From the NCBI RefSeq assembly GCF_036320965.1, contig NC_092228.1, forward strand, positions 20,860,003 through 20,924,002: a stretch of DNA of 64,000 nucleotides, written 5' to 3'. The translations under genes and the position numbers were made by a program. Position 1 is the first letter of the stretch. Each line of letters opens with the position of its first letter. Source of the DNA: Panulirus ornatus (Eukaryota > Arthropoda > Malacostraca > Decapoda > Palinuridae). Positions 1 through 13,000 of this stretch are shown piece after piece. The notes beneath the pieces are model-generated. The model made no database searches and had not been told where the DNA came from. It saw only the letters and a list, made by a program, of their open reading frames with translations.

Positions 1-480
1 CCTTGAGTACCGAAGTACGACCCTTCAGCACAACGGTACGACCCTTGAATACTATGGAACGACCCTTGAGCACGACGGTACGACCCTTGAATACTATGGA
101 ACGACCCTTGAGCACGACGGTACGACCCTTGAGTACTATGGAACGACCCTTGAGCACGACGGTACGACTCAAGTACCACCGTATGACCCTTGAGCACGAC
201 GGTAAGACCCTCGAGTACCATGGTACGACCCTTGAGCACGATGGTACGACCCTTGAGCACGACGGTGCGACCTTTGAGTACCACGGTACGACCCTAGAGT
301 ACGATGGTGCGACCCTTGAAAACGACAATACGAATCGAGCACGAACGAAAAGGCATTTCGGTGCGACGGTACGACTTTTGAGCACGACGGTAAGACACGA
401 ACACGAAGATACGACTCTAGCTTGGCCATTATTCCCAAGGTCGTACCGTCGTGCTCAAGGATCGTACCGTCGTGCTCTGT
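1..480. repeat. 21-bp minisatellite (ACGACCCTTGAG family)
   Basis: Tandem units of about 21 bp, each holding ACGACCCTTGAG followed by CACGACGGT or a TACTATGGA variant. Early units alternate between two types, giving a 42-bp higher-order period. From about 430 the unit continues in the opposite orientation (GGTCGTACCGTCGTGCTC), so the array ends in an inverted segment. 21 is a multiple of three, so open frames run through it, but codon content is only the repeat. The array runs off the left edge of the window. Confidence 0.93.
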
Positions 481-635
481 GGGCATAATCAACCCATTAC
501 AACTCTCCACAAGTCGGGGTTAAGTGAGGCGGAAATGTTTGGCAAATCAACTGATTTGCTGTTGCGCTACGTACAGCAGCAGGGGGAGCCTTATGATGAT
601 GTAAGCGCGGGTAGAATGACAACTCAGTGTGAGGT

Positions 636-683
<48 letters not shown>

Positions 684-1559
684 ACGGAGATCCTAGTACA
701 TATCCGTGAACGCACGTACACATGAGGGGTGTGTACACGCACGGACAACCCAAGTCATGACTACACACACAAATGCGTGTTTACGTATAAATGCGTTCGA
801 ACACCCTGGGTGAGGTAAGGTTATGAATGCAAGAGACGCACAATCCCTGCCACCAGGCTTGGCCGCCTGACCCACTAACCCCTCCGGAAGGGGCGTGGGT
901 GGCAGGGGTGGGGCGTGCGTGGCAGGCGTGGGGAGTGTGGGTCGCGGGCGTGGAAGGGACGTCCTCTTCTACGTCTTTAGGCTCCTGACCACCGTGCACC
1001 TCCCTCAGGTGAGGCAGAAGGTCCCCGAACGTGTTAGTCGACAACCCGGGGCTTCTCCACCATCAGGTACTGCCAGGGTCATGGTAGGTGTCACACTACC
1101 ACGGGATCGGGAGGGTGAGGGATGGCCCCAGCACTGCGGTGTTTGTCAAGTTCCCCTCCCCTGTCCCAGGCTTTCTCTACTTCAGCTTCACGTTGAGTCG
1201 CTGGCATTCAGCCCACAAACTCGCACTCTCTCCATCTCCTACTCGACACGTAACTCACTCAACTCTTGACTCTCTCTCTACTCTACTCTTGATTTTCCCT
1301 GACTTTACACAACCAGAACTTCCCGACAGTAAACCAACTGAACGATCCTCCGACGCCCAATCGCAACAACGTCACCATCGGTCGAGGAAGGCTGGCTGGT
1401 TCCCAGGGACCCCTCCTCTGACCGTCATCAAATGGCTAGAACCAACCTCTTCTGTTCCGACACTGTTCTCAGATCTGGTTCTTCCTCAATACCTGCATTA
1501 TTTGCGGTCCTGAATCCATCCTCTCCTGTGTAGAACATTATTTGTCAAACTTCAAACCC
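481..1559. other. unassigned unique sequence with a CA microsatellite
   Basis: No recognisable gene. Open frames of up to 141 codons lack motifs and look like chance in GC-richer DNA. A small GGCGTGG-rich patch lies at 890-950. Confidence 0.5.
636..685. repeat. (CA)n microsatellite
   Basis: About 25 CA units with one T interruption near the end. Confidence 0.97.
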
Positions 1560-3245
1560 TGAGCTTCTCTTGGGAACCTATGTGTCCAAAGATGCTTCGC
1601 GTCTACAATGGTATGTCTCCAGATGTAATCTTTACCATTGTTTTCGTTCTGCACAACAAATATACCAGTTGTTCGTCCCATGGGTCTCGAGTCCCCCAGT
1701 TATGCAATCATCTGGCTCGGAATGTCTACCCATTGCAAAAGATTTCAATGTACGGAATGTCTACCTATTGCACAAGATTTCAATGTACACCACAAGGATT
1801 GGTCAGGCTCTATATGCGATGGTCCCAGTGGAGTCAAAGATAATCCTAAATGAATCAAAGACCTTTCTTTTTTCCCTCCTTCACGAACAAATAAACATCC
1901 AACACGAGTTCCTGACCGTCACGACCATTCTTCCAGTACACATCACTTCTGTACTACCTTCTAACACTCCCATGATACGTATACTACTTCTGTGCCCTTA
2001 GGGTCCTCCAGCCACAATCTTACTTCTATTACTTCCAACTAGGCTTGGCCTCTGCCCGTCGCACCAACGCCAACACTGGCTTAGTGGACATTTTCATGGA
2101 GCTTCTTTACTACCTCTGGTTGGCTATTCTACGCTGGAGGGGATTCATACAGCTGTGCTGACCACATAGCAGATTTCATCTTGGCCGGATGGAATCCTAT
2201 GACTCTTAAAACAGATCTTTCTCCCCACAGTCCTGGTTTGAATGCTTCTGCTCTATTATCTGTTGCTTCAAGGCGAGAGCATATTGGGCAACGCCACTGT
2301 TTTCGTCTCTCCTTAGAATCACTGTAAAGCTGTTATCTAAAAAAAAAAAAAAAAAGCATGCACACCTTCAGAAAAAGAAAATGTACTGATTTGACTTTCT
2401 CTTCTACTGAAAAATCTCCCTCGATTCGACCTTAAAGAAAATCATCTCTAATAAATTTTTGAATTTCTGCCTTTCCTCTCGTCTTCCAACCTGATCAACC
2501 TACGGCCAACCCTATCTTTTAGGTGCTTCAGTCTCGTCTAACTCTACTATGGACGACTCTACCCTTACTCCCCTCATCTCCTCCCACTGAATCTATGTCC
2601 TCTCCTATATTTTCCACACGCCTGGTTTTCCAAGAACTTAGTTTCTACTGGGCAAGGCGTATAACCCTAGATGGCATACCAACTGGGGTCCTAAAGGAAG
2701 TGTGTCCCCGAGTGAGATCCAATACTTGCTCGACTATTATAAAAAACTCAAAAGTATTCCATTTTCTTGGAGGCAAGACTTAAACCCAAAGCCTTTGAAG
2801 CTCTCCTTAACTCTTTAAGTCTCTCTGACGCTTAGAATCCCATTCCGTTCTTTCTAATCACCGAAAACGGCTTTCGGAGTGCTAGGTCTCCTTGTGATCT
2901 TTTCTTATATAACTGTGAATCACCTCTGGTCCTCCTCGCACAATGATTCTAGTGACTTTTGTCGTTGCTCTCGACCTCTCCAGAGCACATGAAAGGGTGT
3001 GGCATGACTCTGTGCTTTCTAAAGTAACTTGCCATGGTGTTCTACTCTTTGCTTTTCAACAGACAGCTTCCTCACTCTTCCATTGCAGTAATCGTCGATG
3101 AAGCGGCTTCCTCCACTTATCCGATCAACAGTGGTGTTCCTCAGGTTTCTGTCCTATCGCCTACTCTCTTCTATCGAAAACAAATCTTCTTCCTTCAACT
3201 AAACTGCCAATGTATGCTCATATATCCATTATTACTCTGATCAAC
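1560..3245 (+). pseudogene. decayed Jockey/CR1-like LINE (endonuclease and reverse transcriptase)
   Basis: Broken non-LTR retrotransposon coding region read across many frameshifts. The endonuclease is marked by DFNVHHKDW at 1776-1802, the Asp-Asn motif of Jockey-type APE nucleases. Further on, YSCADHIADFILAG (about 2148-2190) and a DGIPTGVLKE block (about 2670-2700) match the linker and the first reverse transcriptase motif. Motif A appears as VALDLSRAHERVWHDSVLS at 2961-3020, where the second D of the usual AFDRVWH is changed. Motif B appears as INSGVPQVSVLSPTLF at about 3124-3170, with Q-G-S changed to Q-V-S. The copy ends before motif C, where Penelope-like sequence begins. It is unrelated in sequence to the LINE family that fills the rest of the window and is much older. 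Family assignment rests on motif recognition only. Confidence 0.8.
1718..1787. repeat. 35-bp tandem duplication inside the Jockey-like endonuclease
   Basis: Two adjacent 35-bp copies (1718-1752 and 1753-1787) start with CGGAATGTCTACC and end with GATTTCAATGTA, differing at two or three positions. The duplication repeats the DFN part of the endonuclease motif, so it arose within or after the dead element. Confidence 0.9.
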
Positions 3246-3249
3246 ATGA

Positions 3250-4165
3250 CAGTTAAATTATCATCATTCCAGTCTGTGTTCCTAGGGCATTACTTATATG
3301 TAGTCCAGAGTTTATTGATGATGAGTTTGAGAAGATATATTCTATTGGATCCACGTTAAAGTATCCTTGATCTTTCATTGATAAATCCTTGAAGTAGGCA
3401 AAAAAAAAAAGAAAGAAAAAAAAAGAAAATAGAGTTAAACCCAAACCTTCCCTTGACACCAAGAACCTTTTAGTTCTCTCTTTTAGTAATAATTTCACTT
3501 TACTTCCCATGATGCTTAAAACCTTAAATGTAAATGTTGCTTTCAGCAACAAAAATACCATAAAGACTATCTTAATCAGGAACTCACCATAAAGTTCTGC
3601 AGGATGTGTCTATAGAGTATCATTTAAAAGTTGTGATAAGTTTTATGTTGGGCAGACTGGTAAGGATCTTTATGTTAGACTTAAGAAACATAAATACAGT
3701 ATAAGAAAAGGACAAAATTCAAATGCGTTGTTTAATCACGTTGAAAAATATGATCACTGTAATGACTGGGGTAATGCCATCTCAGTTATTAACTCTAACT
3801 CCTGTACCACGAGAAATATAAATGAATCTTCTATTATCAAATACACAAAGAATTGTACCATTAATATTAGTGAAGGTCTATACAAATTGGACAGCTTTAT
3901 TGTTGATAAAATTTGTAAACAGTTCCCTTTCTTGTTGTCCACATGATAAATTTATGATACGCATGTTGCCAGACTTGAACGCACCCAACCTCCATTCACG
4001 TTATCACTTGTTTACCAAATGGCGTCCTAGCTACGTCTCTTCGTTGTATATCAACTGACTGTTATAGTTCTCTCTTGTGTTTCCCCTGATGATGTGATTA
4101 TTACACAAAAGTGCACTTGGGAACTTATTGTGTTTCATTTCCCTGTGGTTAGAAAGGAAAATACT
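3250..4165 (+). mobile_element. Penelope-like element, 3' part (reverse transcriptase end, GIY-YIG endonuclease, terminal repeat)
   Basis: Order on the plus strand: a degraded end of the reverse transcriptase (3268-3400; VPRALLICSPEFIDDEFEKI then LKYP and FIDKSLK with stops), an A-rich patch, the GIY-YIG endonuclease frame (3593-3946), then a non-coding tail from about 4010. The tail contains the sequence TTTACCAAATGGCGTCC and the hammerhead-like core found in four other places in this window. In this copy the core at 4086-4123 has ACACAAAA where others have ACACGAAA, so one core G is lost. PLEs insert by target-primed reverse transcription and pair reverse transcriptase with GIY-YIG nuclease. 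This is an inactive fragment. Confidence 0.82.
3593..3946 (+). pseudogene. GIY-YIG endonuclease domain of a Penelope-like element
   Basis: An uninterrupted frame of 117 codons between an in-frame TAA at 3590 and the stop at 3944. Near the start it carries GCVYRV, then 8 residues on KFYVGQTGKDL: the two halves of the GIY-YIG signature in PLE form. Further on come RLKKHKYSIR (conserved Arg and His), SNALFNHVEKYDH, ESSIIKYTKNC and GLYKLD, all in the order typical of PLE C-terminal nucleases. There is no start codon for the domain alone; it would be the C-terminus of the PLE polyprotein, whose upstream part is broken. The intact domain frame suggests a younger age than the adjacent Jockey-like copy. 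Function here is inferred to be lost. Confidence 0.85.
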
Positions 4166-4188
4166 TGATCGCTGCCTCAGGCCTGGCA

Positions 4189-4359
4189 TCAGGTGCACGA
4201 CCATCTGCACCACCCGACCAACAGGTGCACGACCACCTGCACCATCCGGCCAACAGGTGCACGGCCACCTGCACCACCTGGCCAACAGGTGCACGACCAC
4301 CTGCACCACCCGGCCAACAGGTGTACGACCACCTGCACCACCCGACCAACAGGTGCACA
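4189..4359. repeat. 33-bp minisatellite with internal CAGGTG/CACCTG dyad
   Basis: About five units of 33 bp. Each holds CAGGTGCACGACCACCTG, an inverted pair of E-box-like hexamers separated by 6 bp, followed by CACCACCCGGCCAA. The length is 11 codons, so both strands stay open, but nothing suggests a real protein. Confidence 0.93.
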
Positions 4360-6335
4360 GTGAGTCGTGTCTGGGATCCTCATTTACTGGGACATGTGTC
4401 GTGTGCCGTCACCTGTCGTCCCCTTGCCCGTCCAAACCCACCCGGTGGAGGATCTTAATTTCTTAATTAAAGTTTTAATTAGGTCTCACAAACACCTATC
4501 CTACACTACAGCTTGAAGGGAAGTGAGGCGCTAGACCCCATCAGAGTACAGCAGGCACTACCCCAAGTCAGTCCTGAGGACGTTGTGTTGTTGTTTACAA
4601 CCATCAAGTGTCTGGAATACATAAAACTACAGAGGGTAGCGAAGATGGTCCCGGACACAGGATTCACCAGGACTACACGCCAATACAACACCTACAGCAG
4701 CCGAAATAATGCGACTACAACCGCATACAACCCCTGCAGCGGCGGACGAAAGATTATGAAAGACGTTACTGTATGATAATGGATGAATCGGCATCAGTTC
4801 GTGAAGGACCACATCCTCAGCGACAAGACTCAAGAGGTCCAGCACGACCCAGTGTGGCCCTGCTGGAGGGCGAGCAGAACCTGCTGGCAGGGAGGGAGGG
4901 AGGTGGGCTGGTTGGGGATGGCTGAGGGCGGCCGCAGGTCGAGAAATGCCAGCCCGGCAGGCCACATATAGTCTGTGCTTCAGTCCTTAAAAAAAAAAAA
5001 AAGACCCGGGTGGGTAGCGCCAGAGCCGGAGTGTCACGGGTATAGGGCGCGGTGCCAGCTTCCGTCTGGCCCACAGGCTGGATAAACATATAATAACTTG
5101 ACTCACTACACACCACCGCCATCTTGCCCACCCCCGACACGGAGGAAGTAGACCCACGTATCTCCACAGGTCTATACAGTCTGGGTTCTAGTTCTCGTGG
5201 GGAGTGTGCGTTGGGGGAAGGGTGGCGTGGTCCCCGCTGCGTTGACGGCCGTAAACACGCATTGCATCAGAGTCCACGTGTACACCTGCTGGCTCCCTGC
5301 CCGCGCCCACACCAGCCTGGAGCCAGTGACCACCTGTGGGGACCAGGGAGGGAGAGGGAGAGGGAGAGACAGATGAAGAACATCAGGGGGGAAGAGGAGG
5401 GAAGGGAAGAGGAAGGAGAGGGGGAAAAAAAATGCGTCAAGTTCGCGGTGAGAGGCCAACCAGGTCATCCCAACGAGCCAAAGGTCTGGGAGCCGTGCGC
5501 GCTGCTGGGCATCATACACAACATGAGCCATAAACTGTTAACACATATTTACCCGACCTGGCAGGTGTGGCGACATACATACAGAGGTGGGGCCGGCCAC
5601 GGGAGCCCCGCCAGCAACATCCACTCCTCTACAGGGGAGGGACCTCTTGTCAGTCTTCCCCTGCCAGCCACCAGGGACACAGAGAACCTCCTTAGTCTGG
5701 CCCGTCTCGTAGTGCATCCGTCATCTCGGACTGATCATATAAACACACTGTCCTGTATATTTGGACAGCACCTGCTGGTCAGGTCCGTCTGCCAGTAGGT
5801 TTATCCGAAGACTGGATCTGTGTTGGGGTTTAGTGAGGCGAGGACATCACTCCTGACATATATTCCCAGTCATCTGCCTCATACTTCCAAGGGGAACTTG
5901 AGTGTGAGTGACACGTGTGAGTCTACTCATGATCCTTTTTTCCAAAGCTGAGTATCGGGTTGAATCATAAGAAATACACAATAAAAAGATGAATTAATAC
6001 TTCCCCCCTGTAATGAAAGTACTGCCACGACATATGAACACACTGTAAGTTGGAACACGACAATCGTAAGAGCTGGATCAGCGGGAGTGATCAGAGGTCG
6101 AATTTTATGGTTGTCGGTCACTAACACAAGCCTAGTGTGGGGGGGTTGTGATGTTAGTGTACGATAAGTGCAATGTTACGGACGGCAGCAGGTGCACGCC
6201 ACAAGCGGCCGCCACGCCAGGCAGGGCTTAGTGATGGCTTATGAAGAACAAATGTAGCAGCCAGGAGGAGAGACCAAGTTCGCCAGCTTCTAGGATACAG
6301 CGCAGGTGGGCTGGAAGACAAGGCAGAAATTTGTC
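4360..6335. other. unassigned unique sequence
   Basis: No gene recognised. Contains a purine-rich patch (5340-5440, GAGAGGGAGAGG and AAGGAGAGGGGG) and an A-run at 4989-5001. An open frame at 5124-5798 (224 codons) spans the purine patch and shows no domain I recognise. Confidence 0.5.
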
Positions 6336-6545
6336 AGTGTGACTCTCAGCACCGGTGTGACCCCAGCACCTGCCAGTAGTGTGACCCCCTCAGCACCGGT
6401 CTGTGACCCCCTCAGCACCGGTCTGTGACCCCCTCAGCACCGGTCTGTGACCCCCTCAGCACCGGTCTGTGACCTCCTCAGCACCGGTCTGTGACCCCCT
6501 CAGCATCGGTCTGTGACCCCCCAACACCTATCTGTAGTGTGACCC
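6336..6545. repeat. 22-bp minisatellite (GTGACCCCCTCAGCACCGGT)
   Basis: About seven regular units with decayed units at both ends (ACCCCAGCACC, CAACACCTATC). The core contains ACCGGT. Confidence 0.93.
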
Positions 6546-8738
6546 GAGCAAGGGTTCGTAGTGACCCCCAACAGTTGCTGGAAATCCAGGTCCAGACCAC
6601 AGGTCAGGTACATACATAACGTCCTCAGAAGGGACTGTCATTAATGAGAAAATATATTCAGATTACAGTCTTGAAACGCTGAGTGAGTGTGTGTGTCTGT
6701 GTTTGTGTACTGTGTAGGGTAGAGTGATAGTGTAAGCGTACACCACACAAGTGACCATCGCTCTGGATACTATGTGCTACGCTGGTGGGAGAGCAGGTGG
6801 CAACGTTGAGGAACTCTTGTCTGACTCACTGGTACGCAAGACTGGTGGATCTCCCTGCGGAGGAGTGTGCCCCCCCACACGTTGCTCGAGAGGCGAACGT
6901 GCTCCACTGCCGAGGGAAGCCTTCCCTTCGGGGAGACTTGCTGAAGTGAACTCAACCACCGGGTCGACCCTTCCTCCCGCGCTGGTAAGTACCATCTACT
7001 TTTGTCATCTCTGAACTCTACTCCTACTGTCATGTTGAGGTGGACCAAGTAAACACGGTCGCTCTCACTTCACTCTCATGAAATACCCTCACATGACGCC
7101 CATCGGACTCAAAATGAGAGACCGGGGTTTTCCATTATCACATCAGGGCTTCTCATGTCCTTCGTTGTCTTCATTCGTTTCATTCGTCAACAAGCCAGAC
7201 TTACTTCTTCATTCACAGCTCCGCCTACGCGCACATAATGACTCCAGTTCATGGAACTCCAGCTGTAGAAAATGGACATATCACGTTCACTTTCGTTTGA
7301 TCTCCATCATAAAACTTTCGGTTGTCGATTTCTTTCTAAATGGGAGTATATTTTTGCCCCAGTTTCGGTTATCTGAACTTTTCGGTTAAATGATTTTCGG
7401 ATAAACGGAATTATCCCGTATATATCTAGATCCCTTTAAAATTTCTGTGCCGTTTTGTGATCGTATCATCTGCTATACCATCTTTAAAGGCTATGATCCA
7501 GGTGCCATTGTCACACCACCCACACACCTTCCCTCGCATCTCCGTCCTCCAGCCTACTTATGCTACCAGTTCCAAGTATTCTAAGTAACACGTCCATCTC
7601 TACTGCTGTTCCATACCCGTCTCTACTGTTTTTATATTCTTTCCAATGTCGACCCAGCAGACCAAGGTCTCAACACGGGAGCCAGGAACAAGGACTCAAC
7701 CCTGGAGATGCTCCCACGTCACCAGAGGTTATTGCTTCCTTCACCGTACGCCAGGTGGGTCCTGGCCGCCTCTTCCTATGCACCAGGTCGTCTCCCGATA
7801 TGCCCGAGGTGTCGGGAGTCCCTGGACTACCGTAATCCATCGTAACACAACCCCTGGCCGTCCTCCTCCAGGCTGAAGCCAGGCGCCTCCACCCGACGCC
7901 GAACTGTTCCTCTGAAGTCGGTGATCAGAGCCTGTCAGCTGGTCCTCTTGTGTCGCCATTCCTCCGGTACCTCCATCCTGCACCACCGTACCAGCTGACC
8001 TGCATATCTGCCTTGTCTTAACGTGATATTCAGCCTCTCTAATGACGAATGCTTCTCATTCTGACACTTTGTCTATGTTGAGTATCGGCCGGATGTGTCT
8101 CATTCCTGCTGCTTGCAACCTAACGCACCAGTTCGCCATGGCCCCCAGCCCGATCTCATGACCATTCTCAAGATGCTATTTCCAGTTGGTTACATAAATA
8201 GCCGGGGTTAACCTTGAGGGGGGATAATATCATCCTTCCACAGTTGGCTATAATGCACCTACATGTCGACTGGAGCGGGTAATCCTATGATTTATTCTGT
8301 GGCTTAGTGGCGAGGTCGGACATTATAATGCTACGCAGGTATCTAAGATTCTGAGCTTCCGTTTTTGATGATGATGATGTTTATCTGTTGCCTTCGCTGC
8401 TCTACAATCATTCTTAGTATATTCCAGTTTGATACAGTTTCTTATACGTAATCTGTTGTGATTCTCTTCTGGTATCTACAACCTGTACAGACATCTTTTG
8501 ATCGCCTTCGTGTCTCTCTCTGGGAAACGTGTTTACGAGTAGGTGATAAAAGCCCTAGTGATGGTACACAGTCTTGTCCAGCTTTTCGTCTACCCCAGGA
8601 CCATCCTACCAGCTCCTCCTGCCCCGTTCCTCTTGCCAGGTACCCTCACCAGACACCAAACACACTACCCAGCCCTTCTCCAGATACATCCTCACTGTAG
8701 CTCTCCCAGCACGATACCCTCACTGACTTGTGAACAAC
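6546..8738. other. unassigned unique sequence
   Basis: No gene I can support. The minus strand around 8100-8400 has a weak resemblance to a decayed LINE (LRYLRSIIMSDLATK, like the YLGS motif E region), but it is too eroded to call. Confidence 0.4.
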
Positions 8739-8832
8739 GTCCTCCACCTGCTCCCTCCAACCTCCTCCACCTGCTCCCTCCAACCTCCTCCATCAGCTCT
8801 CTCCAACGTCCTCCATCAGCTCTCTCCAACGT
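8739..8832. repeat. 23-bp minisatellite, four units
   Basis: Four units beginning with CCTCCACCTGCTCCCTCCAA; the last two carry ATCAGCTCTCT in place of ACCTGCTCCCT. Confidence 0.9.
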
Positions 8833-9451
8833 GTTTTCAGCACTCCCCCTTAAGCACCCCTGCTGTGTGGCTCATCGTGGTATTACCTCTGTAATTATGA
8901 CAACATGTTTGATCCCACTTGTCCCTCGGTACACTAGCGACGCAGCCCACCCCTCTGGCACCTGTACTGTTCTCAGTGCTACACAAGAATGGTCAGTGGG
9001 CCACTCGACCACAGGGTCAACAACCCCGCCATGATTGCTTCTGTTTGGACGAAATGTGGTTCTGGTATTTTGTCGTCTTTTAAAACGAGTTTAAAAGCTT
9101 ATCTTCTTTTTTCTTCCACTGTTTGTCTGACTTCATTCACACTGGCTCTTTGCTGACTCTTGGCATCCAGCAGCTCCTGAGGACATTCATCTCCATATCT
9201 GGTCTCTTCTGTCTCAGATCTGCCCTTCCTTATCCTCTATAATGTACAGTAATGTCTCCTTTCTATCGTGGCCCCTCGAACTTGTGTCCACAATATGCCA
9301 TCAGCTTTCTCGGTTGTCGTCAACAACATCTTCATCATCTTCCAGACCACGGCGGTACGTCATCTCTCTGTGTCACGTACTCTGTTCCAGTCCCTTCTGT
9401 TCAGATACCTTACAACTTTACAACCATGTCTCTCCCCTCCACTGCCGACTC

Positions 9452-9519
<68 letters not shown>

Positions 9520-10008
9520 TTCTTTCACCAGTTCCATCCACAACAACCATCATCTTCTTTCTAATGTTGCGCCACGTCGTCGCGCCCACCCTCCGTCCCC
9601 CAATCATTCACTCCGCCTTGCTTGCGTCCTAGCTACCAGCTCTTATCGCATCCACTCGTTATCTTGAAACCACATCAATCCCATCTCTTATCAGTGGCTT
9701 ACGCTTGCAAGGGGGAAGATAACGGTAATCTTTTTTTTGTTTTTGTTTTTGTTTACAACCCTGAGGTGTGAGTCGACCGATGTAGACTAGTACCAGGGTC
9801 GTCACCCCCCCCCCCCCGGGTATACGTGGGTCGACGACACAAGGTCAGGTCACGGCGGACCCAAGCGCCTCGTCGTTCAGCAAAGTGGCAGGGAAGGGCC
9901 TTGCCCTTGGCGGACCCCTGACAACGACAACAACAACAACAACCCCATGTGGGACGCGTGACCTGATGTGTGGGTGTGGCAGTCAGCTACACCGACGACG
10001 CCCAGTGG
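8833..10008. other. unassigned sequence with CT array, poly-C and GTTTTT tracts
   Basis: No gene recognised. Contains a 14-base C run near 9806-9820 and a (CAA)n patch at 9921-9941. Confidence 0.5.
9454..9516. repeat. (CT)n microsatellite
   Basis: About 31 uninterrupted CT units. Confidence 0.98.
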
Positions 10009-10034
10009 GTGTGTGTGTGTGTGTGTGTGTGTGT
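10009..10034. repeat. (GT)n microsatellite
   Basis: Short GT array directly before the 3.2-kb minisatellite. Confidence 0.95.
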
Positions 10035-10051
10035 TCATCACCCCCTAGAGT

Positions 10052-13000
10052 ACATCTGATACAGGAGGTAAACACACCTGACACAGGAGGTGAACACATC
10101 TGACACAGGTGATCACATCTGACATAGGGGGTGAACACATCTGTCACAAGAGGTGTACACATCTGACACAGGAGGTGAAACACTGACACACAAGGTGAAC
10201 ACATCTGATACAGCAGGTGATCACACCTGACACAGGCGAAAACATCTGCCACAGGTGAACACATCTGACATAGGTGTACACATCTGACACAGGTGGTGAA
10301 CAAATCTGCCACAGGTGAACACATCTGATACAGGAGGTGAACACACATGACACAGGAGGTGTACACATCTGACACAGGGGGTGAACACTTCTGACACAGG
10401 TGAACACATCTGACACAGGAGGTGAACACACCTGATACAGGAGGTAAACACATCTGACACAGGGGTGAACACATCTGTCACAGGTGAACACATCTGACAC
10501 AGGTGAACATATCTGACACAGGAGGTGAACACATCTGACACAGGGGGTGAACACATCTGACACAGGTGAACACATCTGACACGAGGTTAACATATCTGCC
10601 AGGAGGTGAACACATCTGACACAGGGGGTGAACACATCTGACACAGGTAAACACATCTGACACAGAACACATCTGACACGAGGTTAACATATCTGACACA
10701 AGTGAACACATCTGACACAGGAGGTGAACACATCTGACACGGGGGTGAACACATCTGTCACAGGAGGTGAACACATCTGACACAGGAGGTGAACACATCT
10801 GACACAGGAGGTGAACACATCTGACACAGGGGGTGAACACATCTGACACAGGAGGTGAACACATCTGACACAAACACATCTGACACGAGGTTAACATATC
10901 TGACACAGGTGAACACATGAAACGGGGTGAACACATCTGACACAGGAGGTGAACACATCTGACACAGAACACATCTGACACGAGGTTAACATATCTGACA
11001 CAGGTGAACACATGACACAAGGGGTGAACACATCTGACGCAGAAGGTGAACACATGACACAGGGGGTGAACACATCTGACACAGGTGAACACATATGACA
11101 CAGGATGTGAACACATTTGAAACAGGATGTGAACACATCTGACAGGGGATGAACACACGTAACAAGGGATGAACACACCTGACACAGGAGGTGTACACAT
11201 CTGACACAAGGGGTGAACACATCTGACACGAGGTTAACATATCTGAAACAGGTGAACACATGACACAAGGGGTGAACACATCTGACGCAGAAGGTGAATA
11301 CATGACACAGGGGGGTGAATACATCTGACACAGGTGAACACATTTGAAACAGGAAGTGAACACATCTGACAGGGGATGAACACACCTGACACAGGAGGTG
11401 TACAATCTGACACAGGAGGTGAACACAGCTGACACAGGATGTGAACACAGCTGACACAGGAGGTGAATACATCAGACACGGGGTGAACACATCTGACACA
11501 GAGAGTGATCACATCTGACACAGGAGGTGAACACTTGACACAGGTGAACACATCTTACACGGGGGATGAACACATCTGGCACAGGTGAACACATCTGTCA
11601 CAGGATGTGAACACAATGACAGGATGTGAACACATCTGACACAAGTGAATACACCTGACACGAGGTGAACACATCTGAAACAGGTGAACACACCTGACAC
11701 AGGAGGTGAACACATCTGACACGGGGATGAACACATCTGGCACAGGTGAACACATCTGACACAGGAGGTGAACATCTGATACAGGAGGTGAACACACATG
11801 ACACAGGTGTACACATCTGACACGGGTGTGAACACATCTGACACAGGTGAACACCTGACACAGGAGGTGAACACATCTGAAACTGGGGGTGAACACATAT
11901 GACACAGGAATGAACATATCTGACACAGGAGGCGAACACATGTCACATGGGGTGAACACATCTGACACAGCAGGTGAACACATGTCATATGGCGTGAACA
12001 CATCTGACTCAGGTGAAACACTGACACAGGAGGTGATCGCATCTGACACAGGAGGTGATCACATCTGACACAGGAGGTGATCACATCTGACACAGGAGGT
12101 GATCACATCTGACACAGGAGGTGATCACTTCTGACACAGGTGAACACATCTGACACGGGGGATGAACACATCTGACACAGGAGGTGAACATCTGACACAA
12201 GAGGTGAACACATACGACACAGGGGGTGGAGACATCTGACACAGGAGGTGAACACCTGACACAGGAGGTGAACACCTGACACAGGAGGTGAACACATCTG
12301 ACACAGGGGGTGAAGACATCTGACACAGGTGAACACAACTGACACAGGGGGTGAACACATCTGACACAAGGGGTGGAGACATCTGCCACAGGAGGTGAAC
12401 ACCTGACACAGGTGAACACATCTGACACAGGGGGTGAAGACATCTGACACAGGTGAGCACAACTGACACAGGGGGTGAACACATCTGACACAGGGGGTGG
12501 AGACATCTGACACAGGAGGTGAACACCTGACACAGGAGGTGAACACATCTGACACAGGGGGTGAACACATCTGACACAGGTGAACACAACTGACACAGGA
12601 GGTGAACACATCTGACACAGGGGGTGAAGACATCTGACACAGGTGAACACAACTGACACAGGGGGTGAACACAACTGACACAGGGGGTGAACACATCTGA
12701 CACAGGTGAACACAACTGACACAGGGGTGAACACATCTGACACAGGGGGTGAAGACATCTGACACAGGAGGTGAACACCTGACACAGGAGGTGAACACAT
12801 CTGACACAGGAGATGAACACATCTGACACAGGGGGTGAAGACATCTGACACAGGAAGTGAACACCTGACACAGGAGGTGAACACATCTGACACAGGGGGT
12901 GAAGACATCTGACACAGGTGAACACATCTGACGCAGGGGTGAAGAAATCTGACACAGGTGAACACATCTGACACAGGGGGTGAAGACATCTGACACATGT

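Noticed and set aside
5124..5798. Possible 224-codon gene
   Set aside because: No domain, no splice-site or codon-bias support, and it crosses a low-complexity purine tract.
8030..8440. Decayed LINE on the minus strand (LRYLRSIIMSDLATK)
   Set aside because: One short motif resembles reverse transcriptase motif E, but the rest is too eroded to assign a family.
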